Source: Symbiodinium natans
Taxonomy: Eukaryota > Sar > Dinophyceae > Suessiales > Symbiodiniaceae
Length of the DNA: 57,073 nt
NCBI GenBank assembly: GCA_905221605.1
Contig: CAJNDS010000282.1
Coordinates: 117,501 to 174,573 of the forward strand
Direction of reading: 5' to 3'
Shown: positions 9,846-20,259 of the stretch, piece after piece
Layout of the letters: each line of letters opens with the position of its first letter
Position numbering within the stretch: the stretch's first letter is position 1
Notes under the pieces: model-generated
The model's input: the letters and a program-made list of their open reading frames with translations, nothing else
Database searches by the model: none
What the model was told of the DNA's origin: nothing
Program-made: the position numbers and the translations under genes

Positions 9846-9992
9846 GTGACACGTAGCCCCTCAATATGGGCATTTCCCAACATATGGGTCTGGGGTTTAG
9901 GGTTCGTTTTCATACCCCAAATGGAATAGAATCCCCTTGAAGGGAGTACCCCTATTTCGGAAACAGCCATATGGGCATTCCCCAAAATAGGT
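9846..9992. mobile_element. Element family F, copy 1
   Basis: An inverted pair around ATATGGGCATTTCCC ... GGAAACAGCCATATGGGC, with TAGAATCCCCTTGAAGGG inside. Relatives are at 13686-13808, 14726-14850, 24100-24172 and 5612-5640. A short array-like TTTAGGG lies inside this copy. Confidence 0.65.
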
Positions 9993-10397
9993 GGGGGGGG
10001 GGGGGGGGCCAAATAAATACCCTCCCAAATCCTCCAGTCCACATCTTCCCAAACCCTAAACCCCCGGTGTGTTTCAAGTACGCCCGAGTACCTATAGCCA
10101 CCCTGAACCGTAAATGCAAAACCCGAGACGCTATAAAACCTAAGTCCTACACCCTAAACCCTACAGAAAGGACCCTAAACCCTAAACCCTAAACCCTAAA
10201 CCCTAAACCCGAAACCCTAAACCCTAAACCGGAGAGTCGATACCTTTACACCAGGCCGCCGTTTGGGCGAGGCGGCCCATCCGAACTTCGGACTGCCTGT
10301 TTAGGGTTCAGGGTTTAAACCCTTTGAAAATGATGCATGCAGTGTCTCCCTTATAAGGAAAGAAGTGAAATTACAAGTGATCCAAAGCGCAACCCAG

Positions 10398-10444
10398 ATA
10401 AGGCTGTTGGGGTCTGCTGAGCTCTACAACCGAGAAGGGTCTGG
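10398..10444 (+). CDS. Candidate internal exon
   Basis: Acceptor GCGCAACCCAG| then IRLLGSAELYNREGS, with donor CTG|GGTTTCGG-like GT at 10445, supplied by a variant telomeric unit. The family is unknown. Confidence 0.4.
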
Positions 10445-10552
10445 GTTTCGGGTTTAGGGTTTTAGGGTGGAAGGCTTGAGGAAAGGTCCAGGAGAGACGG
10501 GCAAAGCTCCCAACCCTAATCCCTAAGCTCTAATCTTCCTTGACCTTTGCAG

Positions 10553-10602
10553 TTGGGTGCTCTTGGGGCGCAGAGCTTGTTAGGCGTCTAAAGGGCTGCC
10601 AT
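10553..10602 (+). CDS. Candidate internal exon with strong splice sites
   Basis: A polypyrimidine acceptor TTCCTTGACCTTTGCAG| precedes 50 nt reading GCSWGAELVRRLKGCH, with donor CAT|GTATCT. It is two bases plus 16 codons. It is among the cleanest splice-bounded islands. The protein is not recognised. Confidence 0.55.
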
Positions 10603-10748
10603 GTATCTTAGCCCTAAACCCTAAACCTTAAACCCTAAACCCTACACCATAAACCCTAAACCATTCTGAGGGAACCTAGGACCAAAAATGGGAGGATGAA
10701 GGACGCCACTGGGAGGATCGTACTATCCTGTGCCCTGCGGGTCTACGT

Positions 10749-10825
10749 GAATCTAGCATCGGTTTAGGGTTTAGGGTTTAGGGTTGAGGGTTGAGGGTTT
10801 AGGGTTTAGGGCTCGAATCTAGCAT
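10749..10825. repeat. Telomeric array flanked by 11-bp direct repeats
   Basis: GAATCTAGCAT at 10749-10759 and again at 10815-10825 bracket about 55 bp of TTTAGGG/TTGAGGG units. This is the clearest target-site-duplication-like footprint in unique DNA. Confidence 0.85.
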
Positions 10826-11075
10826 GTGGGTGCGTACATGACATGGGCCATCCAAACATAGCTCCGCGCCCGAAACCCCTTGACTGGGTGTGGGGATAGG
10901 TTGCAACCCCGAAACCCTACGGCCCTGGAGGTATTGGAGGGCATGGGCATGCTCTACTAAGCCCTAGACCCTAAACCTGAACGCTAAACCCTAAACCCTA
11001 AACCCTAAACCCCAGACCCTGTAAACCCTATAAATCCTAAACCCTAAACCCTAAACCCCAAGCCCTTAGCCCTAA

Positions 11076-11152
11076 ACCCCAGCCGGCCTTAACGTCTCCT
11101 CCCAAGCGCTTCTGCTTCGCTTTGGCTCTCTGTTCCTTGGTCCGGGAAAGCT
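11076..11152 (-). CDS. Candidate exon, copy 3 of the triplicated basic exon
   Basis: The minus frame reads SRTKEQRAKAKQKRLGGDV then KAGWG. It shares its N-terminal half with 5410-5485 and its C-terminal half with 8251-8335, so it bridges the other two copies and supports a common origin. Confidence 0.5.
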
Positions 11153-12064
11153 TTAGCGTTGAGTGTTGAGGGTTTAGGGTTTAAGGGCTCTGGCTTGAGG
11201 TCTTGGGGTTTGGGATAGCTTCCGAATTTGGGGGGGTTGATCAAGATAGTGGGCCTTTTGTGGGGTCTCCGTTGAAGAATCTGGGGGTTTACGAAACTTC
11301 GTGAACCTAGGCAAAGAACTTGCCTTCGGCACCTAAACGAATCTACTCATAAACTAAGGGTCCGAAGCCCCCAAATCCCTAACCCTAAATTCTACATCTC
11401 CGTCTAGGGCTTGAGAAAGTTCTGGCCTGGGGTCAAGGGCCGTGCAGCTCTTGATCGGAACCCTGAACCCTAAACCCCGAACCCTAAACCCTAAACCCCG
11501 AACCCTAAACCCTAAACCCCAAACCCTAAACCCTAAACCCGAAACCCCAAACCCTAAGCCCAAAACCCCAATAAATCCCACGCCCTAAAGGGGCATCATC
11601 TTTGCGGTCTTAAGGGCCCACTGGTTTAGGGTATAGGGTTTAGGGTTTAGGGTTTAGGGTTTGGCGTTGAGGGTTTAGGGTTTAGGGTGGAATCTAGAAC
11701 TACACATGCGAAATCAATGATTCTAGGGTGTAGGGTCTACATGCATGTCAGCCAACGCTCTGGTCCCGAAACAACCTGGTCCCTGCCGCAGAATCCCCCC
11801 TGAGCCCCAAACCCCAAACACCAAACCCCAAACCCTAAACCCCCAAACCCCAAACCCCAAACCCTAAACCCTAAACCCTAAACCCTAAACCCTAAACCCC
11901 AAACCTAAACCCCAAACCCTGAACCCAAAACCTCTGCAACCAAGTCGCCGCACGCAACGAGGCCTTCTGCGCCGCCAGCTTCTCCCGCAACTCTCGGGGC
12001 CGCTTGTCTGGGTATGCCTGGGATGGAGGGTTTAGGGCTTCTACTTAGGGTTTAGGGTTTAGGG

Positions 12065-12065
12065 T

Positions 12066-12097
<32 letters not shown>

Positions 12098-12140
12098 GCT
12101 TGAGGGTTGAGGGTTGAGGGATGAGGGTTGAGGGTTGCGG
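12065..12140 (+). repeat. Variant array (TTGAGGG)n
   Basis: About ten TTGAGGG units. A similar block is at 23675-23742 on the acceptor side of a PPR exon. Confidence 0.9.
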
Positions 12141-12408
12141 GTTTAGGGTTTATGCTTTGGGTTCAGGTTTTAGGGCTTGGAGGGATTTTAGGGATTGCGT
12201 CCCTGTGGGCTTAGGCACCTTGGCAGGGACTTCTTGTGGTTCATAATATCTGGGGGTTCAGAAACCCAAAAAACCAAAAAACCAAAGCCTAAACTCCTCG
12301 ACTCCAGTAACCTAAGAATTTTCGAACGGTCCTTCTTTTCTAGGATGGCCCTTGAAGCCCTCCGAGAAAAAATTCTAAATCTAGTTCTCTGAAGCCCAAT
12401 AGGGGGAC

Positions 12409-12410
12409 AA

Positions 12411-12499
<89 letters not shown>

Positions 12500-12502
12500 C
12501 AT
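12409..12502. repeat. (TA)n / (TATACA) microsatellite
   Basis: About 94 bp of TATATA with regular ACATATAT interruptions. Other TA runs are at 17097-17110, 28957-28978 and 30610-30630. Confidence 0.95.
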
Positions 12503-12558
12503 AATGTCCCCAGAGCCTACCGAGTTTTTAATGAGGTTGATAAGTGATTAAGGGCACT

Positions 12559-12680
12559 ACCCAGACCTCTGGGAGGAGCCAAAAAATAGAGCCCCCCAAA
12601 TAGTACTCTATACTACTCTTGGGTCATTCTTCGGATCCCTTAAAGGGATCTATTTTTGGATCCTCCCAGGGTCTGGGTGG
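12559..12680. mobile_element. Element family B, full copy
   Basis: Ends ACCCAGACCTCTGGGAGGA and TCCTCCCAGGGTCTGGGT are inverted repeats. The core is CCCCCAAATAGTACTCTAT, CTACTCTTGGGTCA, CCCTTAAAGGGATC. A second full copy is at 15421-15545. Confidence 0.85.
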
Positions 12681-12857
12681 TTGAGGGCACTAGGCAGGGT
12701 GGACTTTTGTTTTGGCCTCTTTTTTTGGCCCTTTTTTAAGGGGGGGGGGGGGGGGGGGATTGTGTGGGTTTAGGGTTTCGGGTTTAGGGTTTAGGGCTTA
12801 GGGTTTTAGTCTGCCAAAAAAAACAAAATGGGTCCCCCACTAGGCAACCTGCAATCC

Positions 12858-13046
12858 TACTTGGAGGTTCATGGTACTTATTAACCAATTAGAACTGTAC
12901 TTCTGACTGTACTTCTAACCATGTTGGGGCACTTAAGGGGCTTATAAGTGGGTTATAAGTACAGTAACAATTGGTTAATAAGTACCCTAAACCCTAAACC
13001 CTAAACCCTAAACCCTAAACCCCATAAGTACCATGAACCTCCAAGT
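12858..13046. mobile_element. Element family A, copy 2, containing a telomeric insertion
   Basis: Terminal inverted repeats TACTTGGAGGTTCATGG / CCATGAACCTCCAAGTA. Near the 3' end the element is split by about 38 bp of CCCTAAA units (12987-13023), flanked by the 9-bp direct repeat ATAAGTACC (12978-12986 and 13024-13032). Copies without an insertion carry ATAAGTACC once, so the array came second. Confidence 0.9.
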
Positions 13047-14125
13047 AGATGCTTGACCATGTCTAGGAGCCGCGCTTTTTTTAAACAGGGGCCTCTGCCG
13101 GCCGAATACGGGGGTCTACGGAATGAGGTAAGCCCTAAACCCCCTAAACCCTAAACCCTAAACCCTAAACCCTAAACCCTAAACCCTAAACCCTAAACCC
13201 TAAACCCTAAACCCTAAACCCTAAACCCTAACCCTAAACCCTAAACCCTAACCCCACACCCGAAACCCGAAACCCGTAACCATGAACCCAAAACCTGTTG
13301 TGTTGGGGTTGTTTTGCAGAACTGTCTTGAGGACCTTCGGCGCTCACGTAGGAAGCGAAACGACTCACGAGCTACGCCGAAGGCATCCGGCGAACAACGT
13401 ACACCCTGAATCCTAAACCCAAAAAACCTAGACCAGATAGAGAAATACCGGGCCCCCAATGCAGTTGCTATATGACGACTTGAGAGTCAAAGTGTCGACG
13501 ATACGGTTTAAGTTTAGGGCTGGGCGCTGCGTTTGGGTATCAAACAATTTACAGCGAGTGCAATGGGTTGGGTTTGGGGGTTCTTATGGTGCAAAGAAGA
13601 CCACAGACCCGAAATCCTAGCAGACCTAAACCCAAGAAGCCCTGAACCCTGAAATCCTGCCAAACCTAGATCATCCTACAAACCATATGGGGGTTTCCGA
13701 AATTAGGCGTACCTTGTGGGGGGAGGGGGGGTGGTCCTTATTATAAAGGAATCCTACTATTTGGGGGTCTATGTTGGGGGTCCCCTATTTTCGTACACCC
13801 CAATATAGATCCTAAGAACCCTCATCAGTTAGGGTAGTCACATGCTCCCTTAGTAAGGGCCCTTAAATGGAGACCCCTTATGTAGAACCCAACAGTCCAT
13901 ACTGAAACCCCTTAGACACTGTTTGCTTAAGAAACCCGGAAAACATAATATTCTTCCTCAAAAGGTTAATGGTATAGTGATTATTGTCTGTTACCTTTTT
14001 TGGTGGTAGGAACGCTAAACCCTAAACCCTAAACCCTAAACCCTAAACCCTAAACCCTAAACCCTAAACCCTAAACCCTAAACCCTAAACCTAAATCCTA
14101 AACCTCAAAGCCTGAACACACTCAC

Positions 14126-14183
14126 GGGGCTCTGGGGCCAAGGCCAAGAGATGCTCAGGGAACAGCTCGAAGAGCCTGGGGTG
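14126..14183 (-). CDS. Candidate exon
   Basis: The minus frame reads HPRLFELFPEHLLALAPEP and ends at the consensus donor CCCC|GTGAGTG. The plus frame (GLWGQGQEMLREQLEEPG) is equally open, but the donor favours minus. Confidence 0.4.
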
Positions 14184-14281
14184 TTTAGGGCTTAGGGTTT
14201 AGGGTTTAGGGTTTAGTGTCCCCTCCTCTGCGGTGTTGGGTTGGATGGTTGGAAAAGCCTATGGATCCCCCCCTTTAAATT

Positions 14282-14415
14282 CATATGAACTCATCCCGGA
14301 CCCCTTTTCGATTCGCGCGGCTCCCTTTTAAATTCAGATAAGCTCATCCCGGACCCCTTTTCGATTCGCGCGGATCCCTTTTAAATTCATATAAGCTCAT
14401 CCCGTTTAAATTCAT
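14282..14415 (+). repeat. 54-bp minisatellite, about 2.5 copies
   Basis: CTCATCCCGGACCCCTTTTC, GATTCGCGCGG, CCCTTTTAAATTCATATAAG repeats with period 54 (CTCATCCCG at 14290, 14344, 14398). A degraded tail runs to about 14470. Confidence 0.85.
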
Positions 14416-15093
14416 ATGGATCCTTTTTGAATCTATCTAAACTCCTCCCTGTTAAAATCATATAAAATCCCGTGGGCCATTAAAGAGGGCAAAATCCAGC
14501 CTCGACTGTTCGGGGGGGGGGGGGGGGGCCCACACTAAAGGAGGTGCCACATTACGACTAAGGGCTCTACAACGCCATAATGGGCCAACAGGGTTTAGGG
14601 TTTAGGGTTTAGGGTGGGTTGAATGTTAACGAAGCTAGGGTTTATGATTGGGCCGCGTTAGGGCTGGAATGGATTCGGGCTTAAGGTGTGGGATTTTAGT
14701 TTTGGGAGGCGTGGATTTAGAACATAGGGGTTTCCGAAAACACGGGTACCCTTTCGAAAGGTTCCGATAATGAGGCTTGTACTATTTTGGGGTATACTAA
14801 GGGTACCCGGGGTATTTTCAGGGTACCCCCCATTTTTGGAAATGCCCACATATTTAGGGGGTTTGTATGGGCTCTTTGGCGTTTAGAGGGCTTCATGTTG
14901 TCTGAGAGGCGTCTCGCCATAGCTTGATTCGATGACTCTGTGTACACTCTCACGGTCAGGGTTTGGGGGGTCGGGCTTAGGGAGGTTTTGCCTCGGGGGT
15001 ATGTATTGAGGCGCTTCCTAAGTAACCCCGAGAAGGGGAAAGGCCCTAAACCCTAAATCCTAAACCTTTAACCGTAAACCCTAAACCCTAAAC

Positions 15094-15154
15094 CCGAGGG
15101 AGAAGCCCAATGAAAGCCCAGCAGCAGCGGACCGATGTACCGCATCAGGGCGGA
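15094..15154 (-). CDS. Candidate internal exon, hydrophobic
   Basis: Acceptor GCTGCCTGTGCAG| then SALMRYIGPLLLGFHWASPS. The donor would be TCG|GGTTTAGGG-type, the first unit of a telomeric array. It may be part of a membrane segment. Confidence 0.5.
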
Positions 15155-15420
15155 CTGCACAGGCAGCCGGTGTGTTGAGAGGGGGGGCTTAGGGTTTGGG
15201 AGCGTTTAGGGTTTAGGGTTTGGGGTTTAGGGTGTATAAGGACTAGGGTTTAGGGTTTAGGGTTTAGGGTTTAGGGTTTAGGGTTTAGGGTTTAGGGTTT
15301 AGGGTTCGGGTTTAGGGCTTAGGGTTTGGGGGGCTTCGCTCTGCGACCTTTATGAGGGGACCCTTTGGTTTAGGGTTTCGGGTTTAGGGCAAGTTTAGGG
15401 TTTAGGGTTGAGGGTTTAAG

Positions 15421-15545
15421 GCTTATCCCCTTGGGAGGAGCCCAAAAAGTGGAACCCCCCCCCAAATAGTACCCCTGTGCTACTCTTGGGTCAGTCTTAG
15501 GAACCCTTCAGGGGATCTATTTTTTGGATCCTCCCAGGGTCTGGT
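15421..15545. mobile_element. Element family B, second full copy
   Basis: CTTGGGAGGAGCCCAAAAAG ... GGATCCTCCCAGGGTCTGG, aligned along its length with 12559-12680, including CTACTCTTGGGTCA and GGGGATCTATTTTTTGGATCC. Confidence 0.85.
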
Positions 15546-15857
15546 CCTGCGTAGGGTTGGAAGGTGTCAAGGTTTCAGCGGTTGAGGCTTCAGTGGTTTA
15601 GTGTTTGGTTTGAGGAGGGAGGGTGGAGTTATGGGGAGTTTCAGTCTTCTGCTAATAGTCTATCCGCTGGGATGCTTGAATGTGAAGTTTACCTACGGGG
15701 AGGCAGCGCTAAACCCTGACTACTGAAACCCCGAAGCAAAATATCCCAACAAAACCCTACACCTTAAAACCCTAAACCCTAAACCCTAAACCCTAAACCC
15801 TAAACCCTAAACCCTAAACCCTCAACCCTGAACCCTAAACCCTAAACCCTAACCAAC

Positions 15858-15982
15858 CTGCGTGTAGTCGTTCAGTGGGACACGCCTTTCCTGGGCGGTT
15901 GGAGGCTCCAGGCTCCGGGGTTCGGGTTGTTCGGAGTTTGAGAGCCGTGCAGCGGAGTATCTGGGAGTTGGAGAGAGTTTAG
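15858..15982 (-). CDS. Candidate exon, polar and proline-rich
   Basis: The minus frame reads PTPRYSAARLSNSEQPEPRS then LEPPTAQERRVPLNDYTQ and stops at donor CGCAG|GTTGGT. It is low-complexity, probably a linker. Confidence 0.45.
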
Positions 15983-16335
15983 GTTTAGGGTTTAGGTTTA
16001 GGGTTTAGGGTTTAGGGTTTAGGGTTTAGGGTTTAGGGTTTAGGGTTTGGGGTTTGGGGTTTGGGGTTTGGGGTTTGGGGTTTGGGGTTTGGGGTTTGGG
16101 GTTTGGGGAGATTTTTTCTGGAGAGATGGCTGTTTGCTTTCGGAGAGAGAGTGGGGAACATCGCTGTACCATGTAACGATTTAGTAAAGATTACATGCCA
16201 ACACGAAAAAAAACCATCCAGCGCCCCTCCCCCGAAACGCAAACGGAGTCGGTTTCAGCTGCAGTCATCTTGCTAATTGTGGGCACAACTGTACACCCTG
16301 TGCTCCTTGATGGAGGTTTTACTGCGCCTGCAAAC

Positions 16336-16626
16336 CCCCCCTGTGCCAAATAGGATCCACCTGTCAGACGGATCCCGTAGCATGAGCGTGACATCTAAGT
16401 CCTTGTCCCAGAAAAGCTCCCTGACATTGGGGAAGCTGCCATCTTCGGGCCCCCACTTGAAGCTCTGTGCTTGAGGACTCCGGTGTGTGGCTATGACCCA
16501 CGTGCCCTTTGAGACCGCCAAGTGGGCAACAATGCATCCTGCACGATACTCGTCGTGAATTACGTCTTTCACATCGCGCCAACAAGATGCCCTGCGGAGT
16601 GTTTGAAGCCCCTTCGAGTCCCCATA
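16336..16626 (-). CDS. 97-codon exon, DUF7477-like repeat domain (kinase-tail type)
   Basis: Acceptor CTGTACAG| and donor GGG|GTTTGC bound 291 nt, phase 0 at both ends. Residues include DVIHDEYRAGCIVAHLAVS, WVIATHRSPQAQSFKWG and FPNVRELFWDKDLDVTLML then RDPSDRWILFGTGG. The alternation of W-x-x-G/DL-x-V-T strands with RW-x-x-x-x repeats resembles the DUF7477 region that follows the kinase domain in plant casein-kinase-I-like proteins; that match is from memory of the family pattern, not a search. No kinase domain is seen nearby. A further piece, MTAAETDSVCVSGEGRW, lies at about 16220-16265. Confidence 0.65.
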
Positions 16627-17096
16627 CTGTACAGGTCTTTAAGCCCCCCAAAACCCAACTTGGTTCAGGGGTCTAGGGTGCCATTTTCAGCGGATGCCTC
16701 TTGCAGTGGGGCTTCAGATTTCTGGGTGGGGGCTTAAAGGTTCAGCGTGTTGTGTCAGATCCTCTTCAACCCAATAGCTAGGCTGCCGCGGAAACAAGAA
16801 GAAGGGTACCGTCTTGTTGCTTTTTCGTTGAACATTTCTAAAGGAGTCTATCCAGTGAGAAAACAAGGCATAAGGGTACTCCTTTTCTAGCCCACAACCT
16901 GAACCGGTCCTACCAAATCTGCGTAAGGACGGTTGCAGGATGAAGGGGATTAGCGAATTGGGGCTTTGAGTTTAGGGATTTAGGGCGCTTTGGGGTTGGG
17001 GGGGTTATATAGGGTGTGGAGTTGACAGTTGGGGTTCAGGCAATGGGCTATTGAAATGAGAAACGTGAGATGTAATTATAGGGATGTCACGTAGTG

Positions 17097-17190
17097 TATA
17101 TATATATATTAGTTATTTTCTTTATTTATTTATTATGTATAATATTAATGGCTATTAACGTAGGAGGTTCAGATCCTCCAAAGCCATGTC
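17097..17190. other. AT-rich segment with tRNA T-arm-like hairpin
   Basis: GGAGG TTCAGAT CCTCC (about 17163-17179) has the stem and loop size of a tRNA T arm, but no matching acceptor stem, D arm or anticodon arm is visible upstream in the AT-rich sequence. Confidence 0.25.
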
Positions 17191-17339
17191 GGCTCAGGCT
17201 CAGGGAGGGTGCTGCCTGAATTTGTGCATGCTGTCTCAACTGCGCGCGTCCGCCTCCTACCTAACGTCGTAACGGGGAGGTAGCGGGGGGATGCTCTAAA
17301 CCCTGCACCCTACTCCCTAAACCCTGCGTAAACCTTAAC

Positions 17340-17433
17340 CCCAAGCACAAATTAGGCCAGAAGACCACCATCATCGGGACCAGCTGGCGGAGTGCAGGGG
17401 TGTTCTTGGCCTGCGGAGCCAAGCACTGGAACA
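17340..17433 (-). CDS. Candidate internal exon
   Basis: Acceptor CTTTTCTAG|TG, then FQCLAPQAKNTPALRQLVP and MMVVFWPNLCLG, with donor GGG|GTTAAG. Strong GC3 and both splice sites are present. It is possibly a helical-repeat protein; not assigned. A second open island (VPAAISNVVSYVPGSDG or an alternative frame) follows at 17480-17580. Confidence 0.5.
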
Positions 17434-18177
17434 CTAGAAAAGCGGTTTAGGGTTAGGGTTTGGGGTGTATGGTTTGGGGTTTCGCAGCCTGGCAGCCCAC
17501 AAGCGAAATGGTTCCGAACACCAAAGCCATCAGAACCTGGTACGTAGCTGACGACATTCGAAATTGCAGCCGGTACCTGACTAAGGGTTTAGGGTTTGGG
17601 GTTTCGGGAACTCCCTCCTCACCCCCCCCCCCCCCAGGTAAGGCCCTATCTGCTCGTTCAGACGGACACCGTCGCCGTGACCCTAAACCCTAAACCCTAA
17701 ACCCCAAACCCCAAACCCTAAACCCTACAGCCCTAAACCCTAAACCCTAAACCCTAAACCCGAATCCGGTATAGGCTGGATGGGGTTCGGGCCGCAAACC
17801 CTGCACCCTCAACCCTGAAAGCCGCCTTCCAAAGCTAAAGCAGGCAGAAGCCAAGCTCTCAAAGGTTTAGGGTTTAGGGTTTAGGGTTTAGGGTTTAGGG
17901 TTTAGGGTTTAGGGTTTAGGGTTTAGGGTTTAGAGTTTAGGGTTTAGGGTTTAGGGTTTAGGGTTTCTCAGAGGAAGGCCTGAGACTCGTCCCTTCACAC
18001 CCGCAGAGTTCCCTATGTAAGGGACTTGAGGATAGGGGCTGCTTTGGAAAGGTTTAGGCTTTAGGGTTTAGGGTTTAGGGTTTGGGGTTTAGGGTTTAGG
18101 GTTTAGGGTTTGGGGTTTAGGGTTTAGGGTTTGGGGTTTAGGGTTTGGGGTTTCTACCCTCAACCCCACACCCTAAA

Positions 18178-18262
18178 CCCATCCACGGTCTCCGCGTCCT
18201 GGGCCAGGAAGATCAAGCAAGGGGCGTAGTGGACCCTGGGCATCTTCCGACTTTCGCCACGC
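18178..18262 (-). CDS. Candidate exon
   Basis: The minus frame reads MPRVHYAPCLIFLAQDAET then VDG, between arrays. Codon use is GC3-rich. Family unknown. The ATG may be an internal methionine. Confidence 0.45.
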
Positions 18263-18687
18263 CGGGCTTAGGGTTTGGGGTTTGGGGTTTAGGGTTCAGG
18301 GTTTGGGGTTTGGGGCTTCGGGTCCAGGGCTTGGGTTTCAGGGTTTAGGGTTTAGGCTTACTACCGCAATCCCGACCCCGACGGCGCAAGCCCAAATCCA
18401 GAATCCTAGGGCCTATCCCCCTCCAAAACCCCAAGTCCCAGAGCACCTAGCCTGCCCAAGCTGTACACGGGGCCATGAGCACACATACATTTTTCTAGGT
18501 TGGCCCCTAAAGCCCTCTGAAAGATACTCCTGAATATGATCCTCTTAAACCCAAATAAGGGAGAATATAAAATGTCCCAAGGGCCTACCTAGTGTTTCAA
18601 GGTTCGAGCAGCGGGGGCGGAGGAGGGGTGGGGGACTCCCCCAGTTCTACACTGAATCACGCAACTCCTCCTTGGACAGGGCCCATG

Positions 18688-18828
18688 AACACTGGATCTC
18701 GAACCCTAAATCCTAAACCCTAAACCCTAAACCCTAAACTCTAAACCCTAAACCCTAAAACCCTGTCTGAACTCATGTGCAACACTGGATCTCGAACCTA
18801 AACCCTAAACCCTGTCTGAACTCATGTC
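18688..18828 (+). repeat. Tandem duplication differing in array length
   Basis: AACACTGGATCTCGAACC ... CCCTGTCTGAACTCATGT occurs twice (18688-18780 and 18781-18828). The first copy holds about 60 bp of CCCTAAA between these words, the second about 17 bp. This is a direct view of array length change. Confidence 0.9.
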
Positions 18829-19111
18829 TGCATGAGGTCCTTCTTCTCGTGATCACAAATCTTCCTAAACCGGAACCCTAAACCCTAATCCCCAAACCCC
18901 GAACCCTAATCCCCAGGCCCAAACCCAAACCCTAAACCCTACAAACTCTCCAAGCCCTAATCCTCCAACACTAAAGCGCTCAACCTTTTACATATAGTAG
19001 GATGTTAGGCAATTAAATAATGCAATTACGAGACATACGTGTGCGCTTCGAATTGTAGGATTCTATAATAAGCAAAAGAAGGTTAAAAAGGTTACCTACC
19101 CAGTCCCTGAG

Positions 19112-19463
19112 AACTGAACTCCGAATCCCCGAACTTTGTCAAGTCCCGAAACCCTAAACCTTAAACCCTGAAACCTAAACCCTAATCTCTAAACCCTAAA
19201 CCCTAAACCCTAAACCCTAAACCCTAATCTCTAAACCCCAAACCCGAATCCCTAAGCCCTGCAAACTCTATAAGCTAAACCTCCCACATGAAAACTGAAC
19301 TCCGACCCTAAACCCTAATCCCTGAACCCTGCAGACTCTATAAGCCCCAGACCTCCAGCACGAAAACTGAACTTGGAATCCTGGAACTTTGTCAAGACCA
19401 CAAACCCTCAACCCTCAACCCTAAACCCTAAACCTCCCCCGATCTTTGTCAAGTCTCGTTTTG
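19112..19463 (+). repeat. Repeated unit containing ACTGAACTCCG and CTTTGTCAAG words
   Basis: ACTGAACTCCGAATCCCC and GAACTTTGTCAAGTC recur at 19112-19148, 19286-19303, 19362-19398 and 19439-19455, each tied to telomeric units. The last lies in the PPR exon at 19432-19534, so part of an exon has been copied into flanking repeats. Confidence 0.7.
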
Positions 19464-19534
19464 GGCTGCAGACTGTACTCGGCCATCCGGTCGATCCACT
19501 TCATCCCGGCCTCAGCCTTCCAGACTGTCTTGGG
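19432..19534 (-). CDS. PPR-like exon
   Basis: The minus frame reads KTVWKAEAGMKWIDRMAEY then SLQPKTRLDKD. The W-x-x-R-M-x-x-x-x-L-x-P pattern is the second helix and loop of a pentatricopeptide repeat. PPR proteins bind organellar or nuclear RNA. It is probably the same minus gene as the other PPR pieces up to 23.7 kb. Confidence 0.6.
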
Positions 19535-20041
19535 GTTTCGGGTTTAGGGTTTAGGGTTTAGGGTTTAGAGCTTAGGGTTTGGGGTTTAGGGCTTAGGGTT
19601 TGTGGTTTAGGGCTTAGGGTTTCGGGTTTAGGGTTCATTGAGTGTCGAAGTACCCAGACTACTACACAACCCATAAAAGTACAACAGGTCAACAAGGCCG
19701 CCATAGGCTCCTGCATTCTGAAGTACGGTTTCGGCGTTGACTGTCCCCTAAACCCTAAGCCCTGTACCCTAAACCCTATGAACCCTGAGCCCAAAAACGA
19801 GCGTACGAGTGCGTGAAACGTCGACAACCCACATGAACTTGCACGCAGTCCTTCAAAGATTCCCGATCTATGGCCTACGTGCACCTTCACGGGTCCAAAA
19901 CACCTCTGACCCCCCAGGTATGCTGCAAGACACCCCACATACTTGGTGGGTCGAGGACAGGACGGTGTTAGGATCCACTAAGGTACTCGTAGGCCCTTAT
20001 TCCGGGGTATTTTGGGGGTTCCAGGCAAACCCATAGAAACC

Positions 20042-20152
20042 AGTGAGATCAGTCAGTTCTTAGCTTGTAGACTCTCGGGGTAGTCGAGGGCCGAAGGTTC
20101 CCACAGATTCTCATGCTGTCAAGGTCAGGCAGGCCAGTGAGGATTTAGTGTT
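20042..20152 (-). CDS. Candidate exon ending in a stop
   Basis: The minus frame reads ILTGLPDLDSMRICGNLRP then STTPRVYKLRTD followed by TGA. A 3' splice site may be CCTTGACAG|CATG. It could be a terminal exon, in which case it separates two genes, or an alternative frame. Confidence 0.4.
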
Positions 20153-20259
20153 TAACTGGCTTCAAGGTCTATAGGGTTGACTTTTGGGGTTTAGGGTGTC
20201 GGGCGTTTGCTTAGGGGATTGGGCTCGGGGGTGCTGGATTTGTTCTAACTATCTGCAAC

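Noticed and set aside
11354-11581. Open frames rich in GFRVQGLGFRV or NPKP/LNPQP peptides
   Set aside because: These are translations of telomeric units (TTTAGGG gives G-F-R-V-x-G-L; CCCTAAA gives L-N-P-K-P). They appear all over the window and are not proteins.
17163-17179. tRNA gene suggested by GGAGG-TTCAGAT-CCTCC
   Set aside because: Only a T-arm-like hairpin is present; no acceptor stem, D arm or anticodon arm could be found in the flanking sequence.
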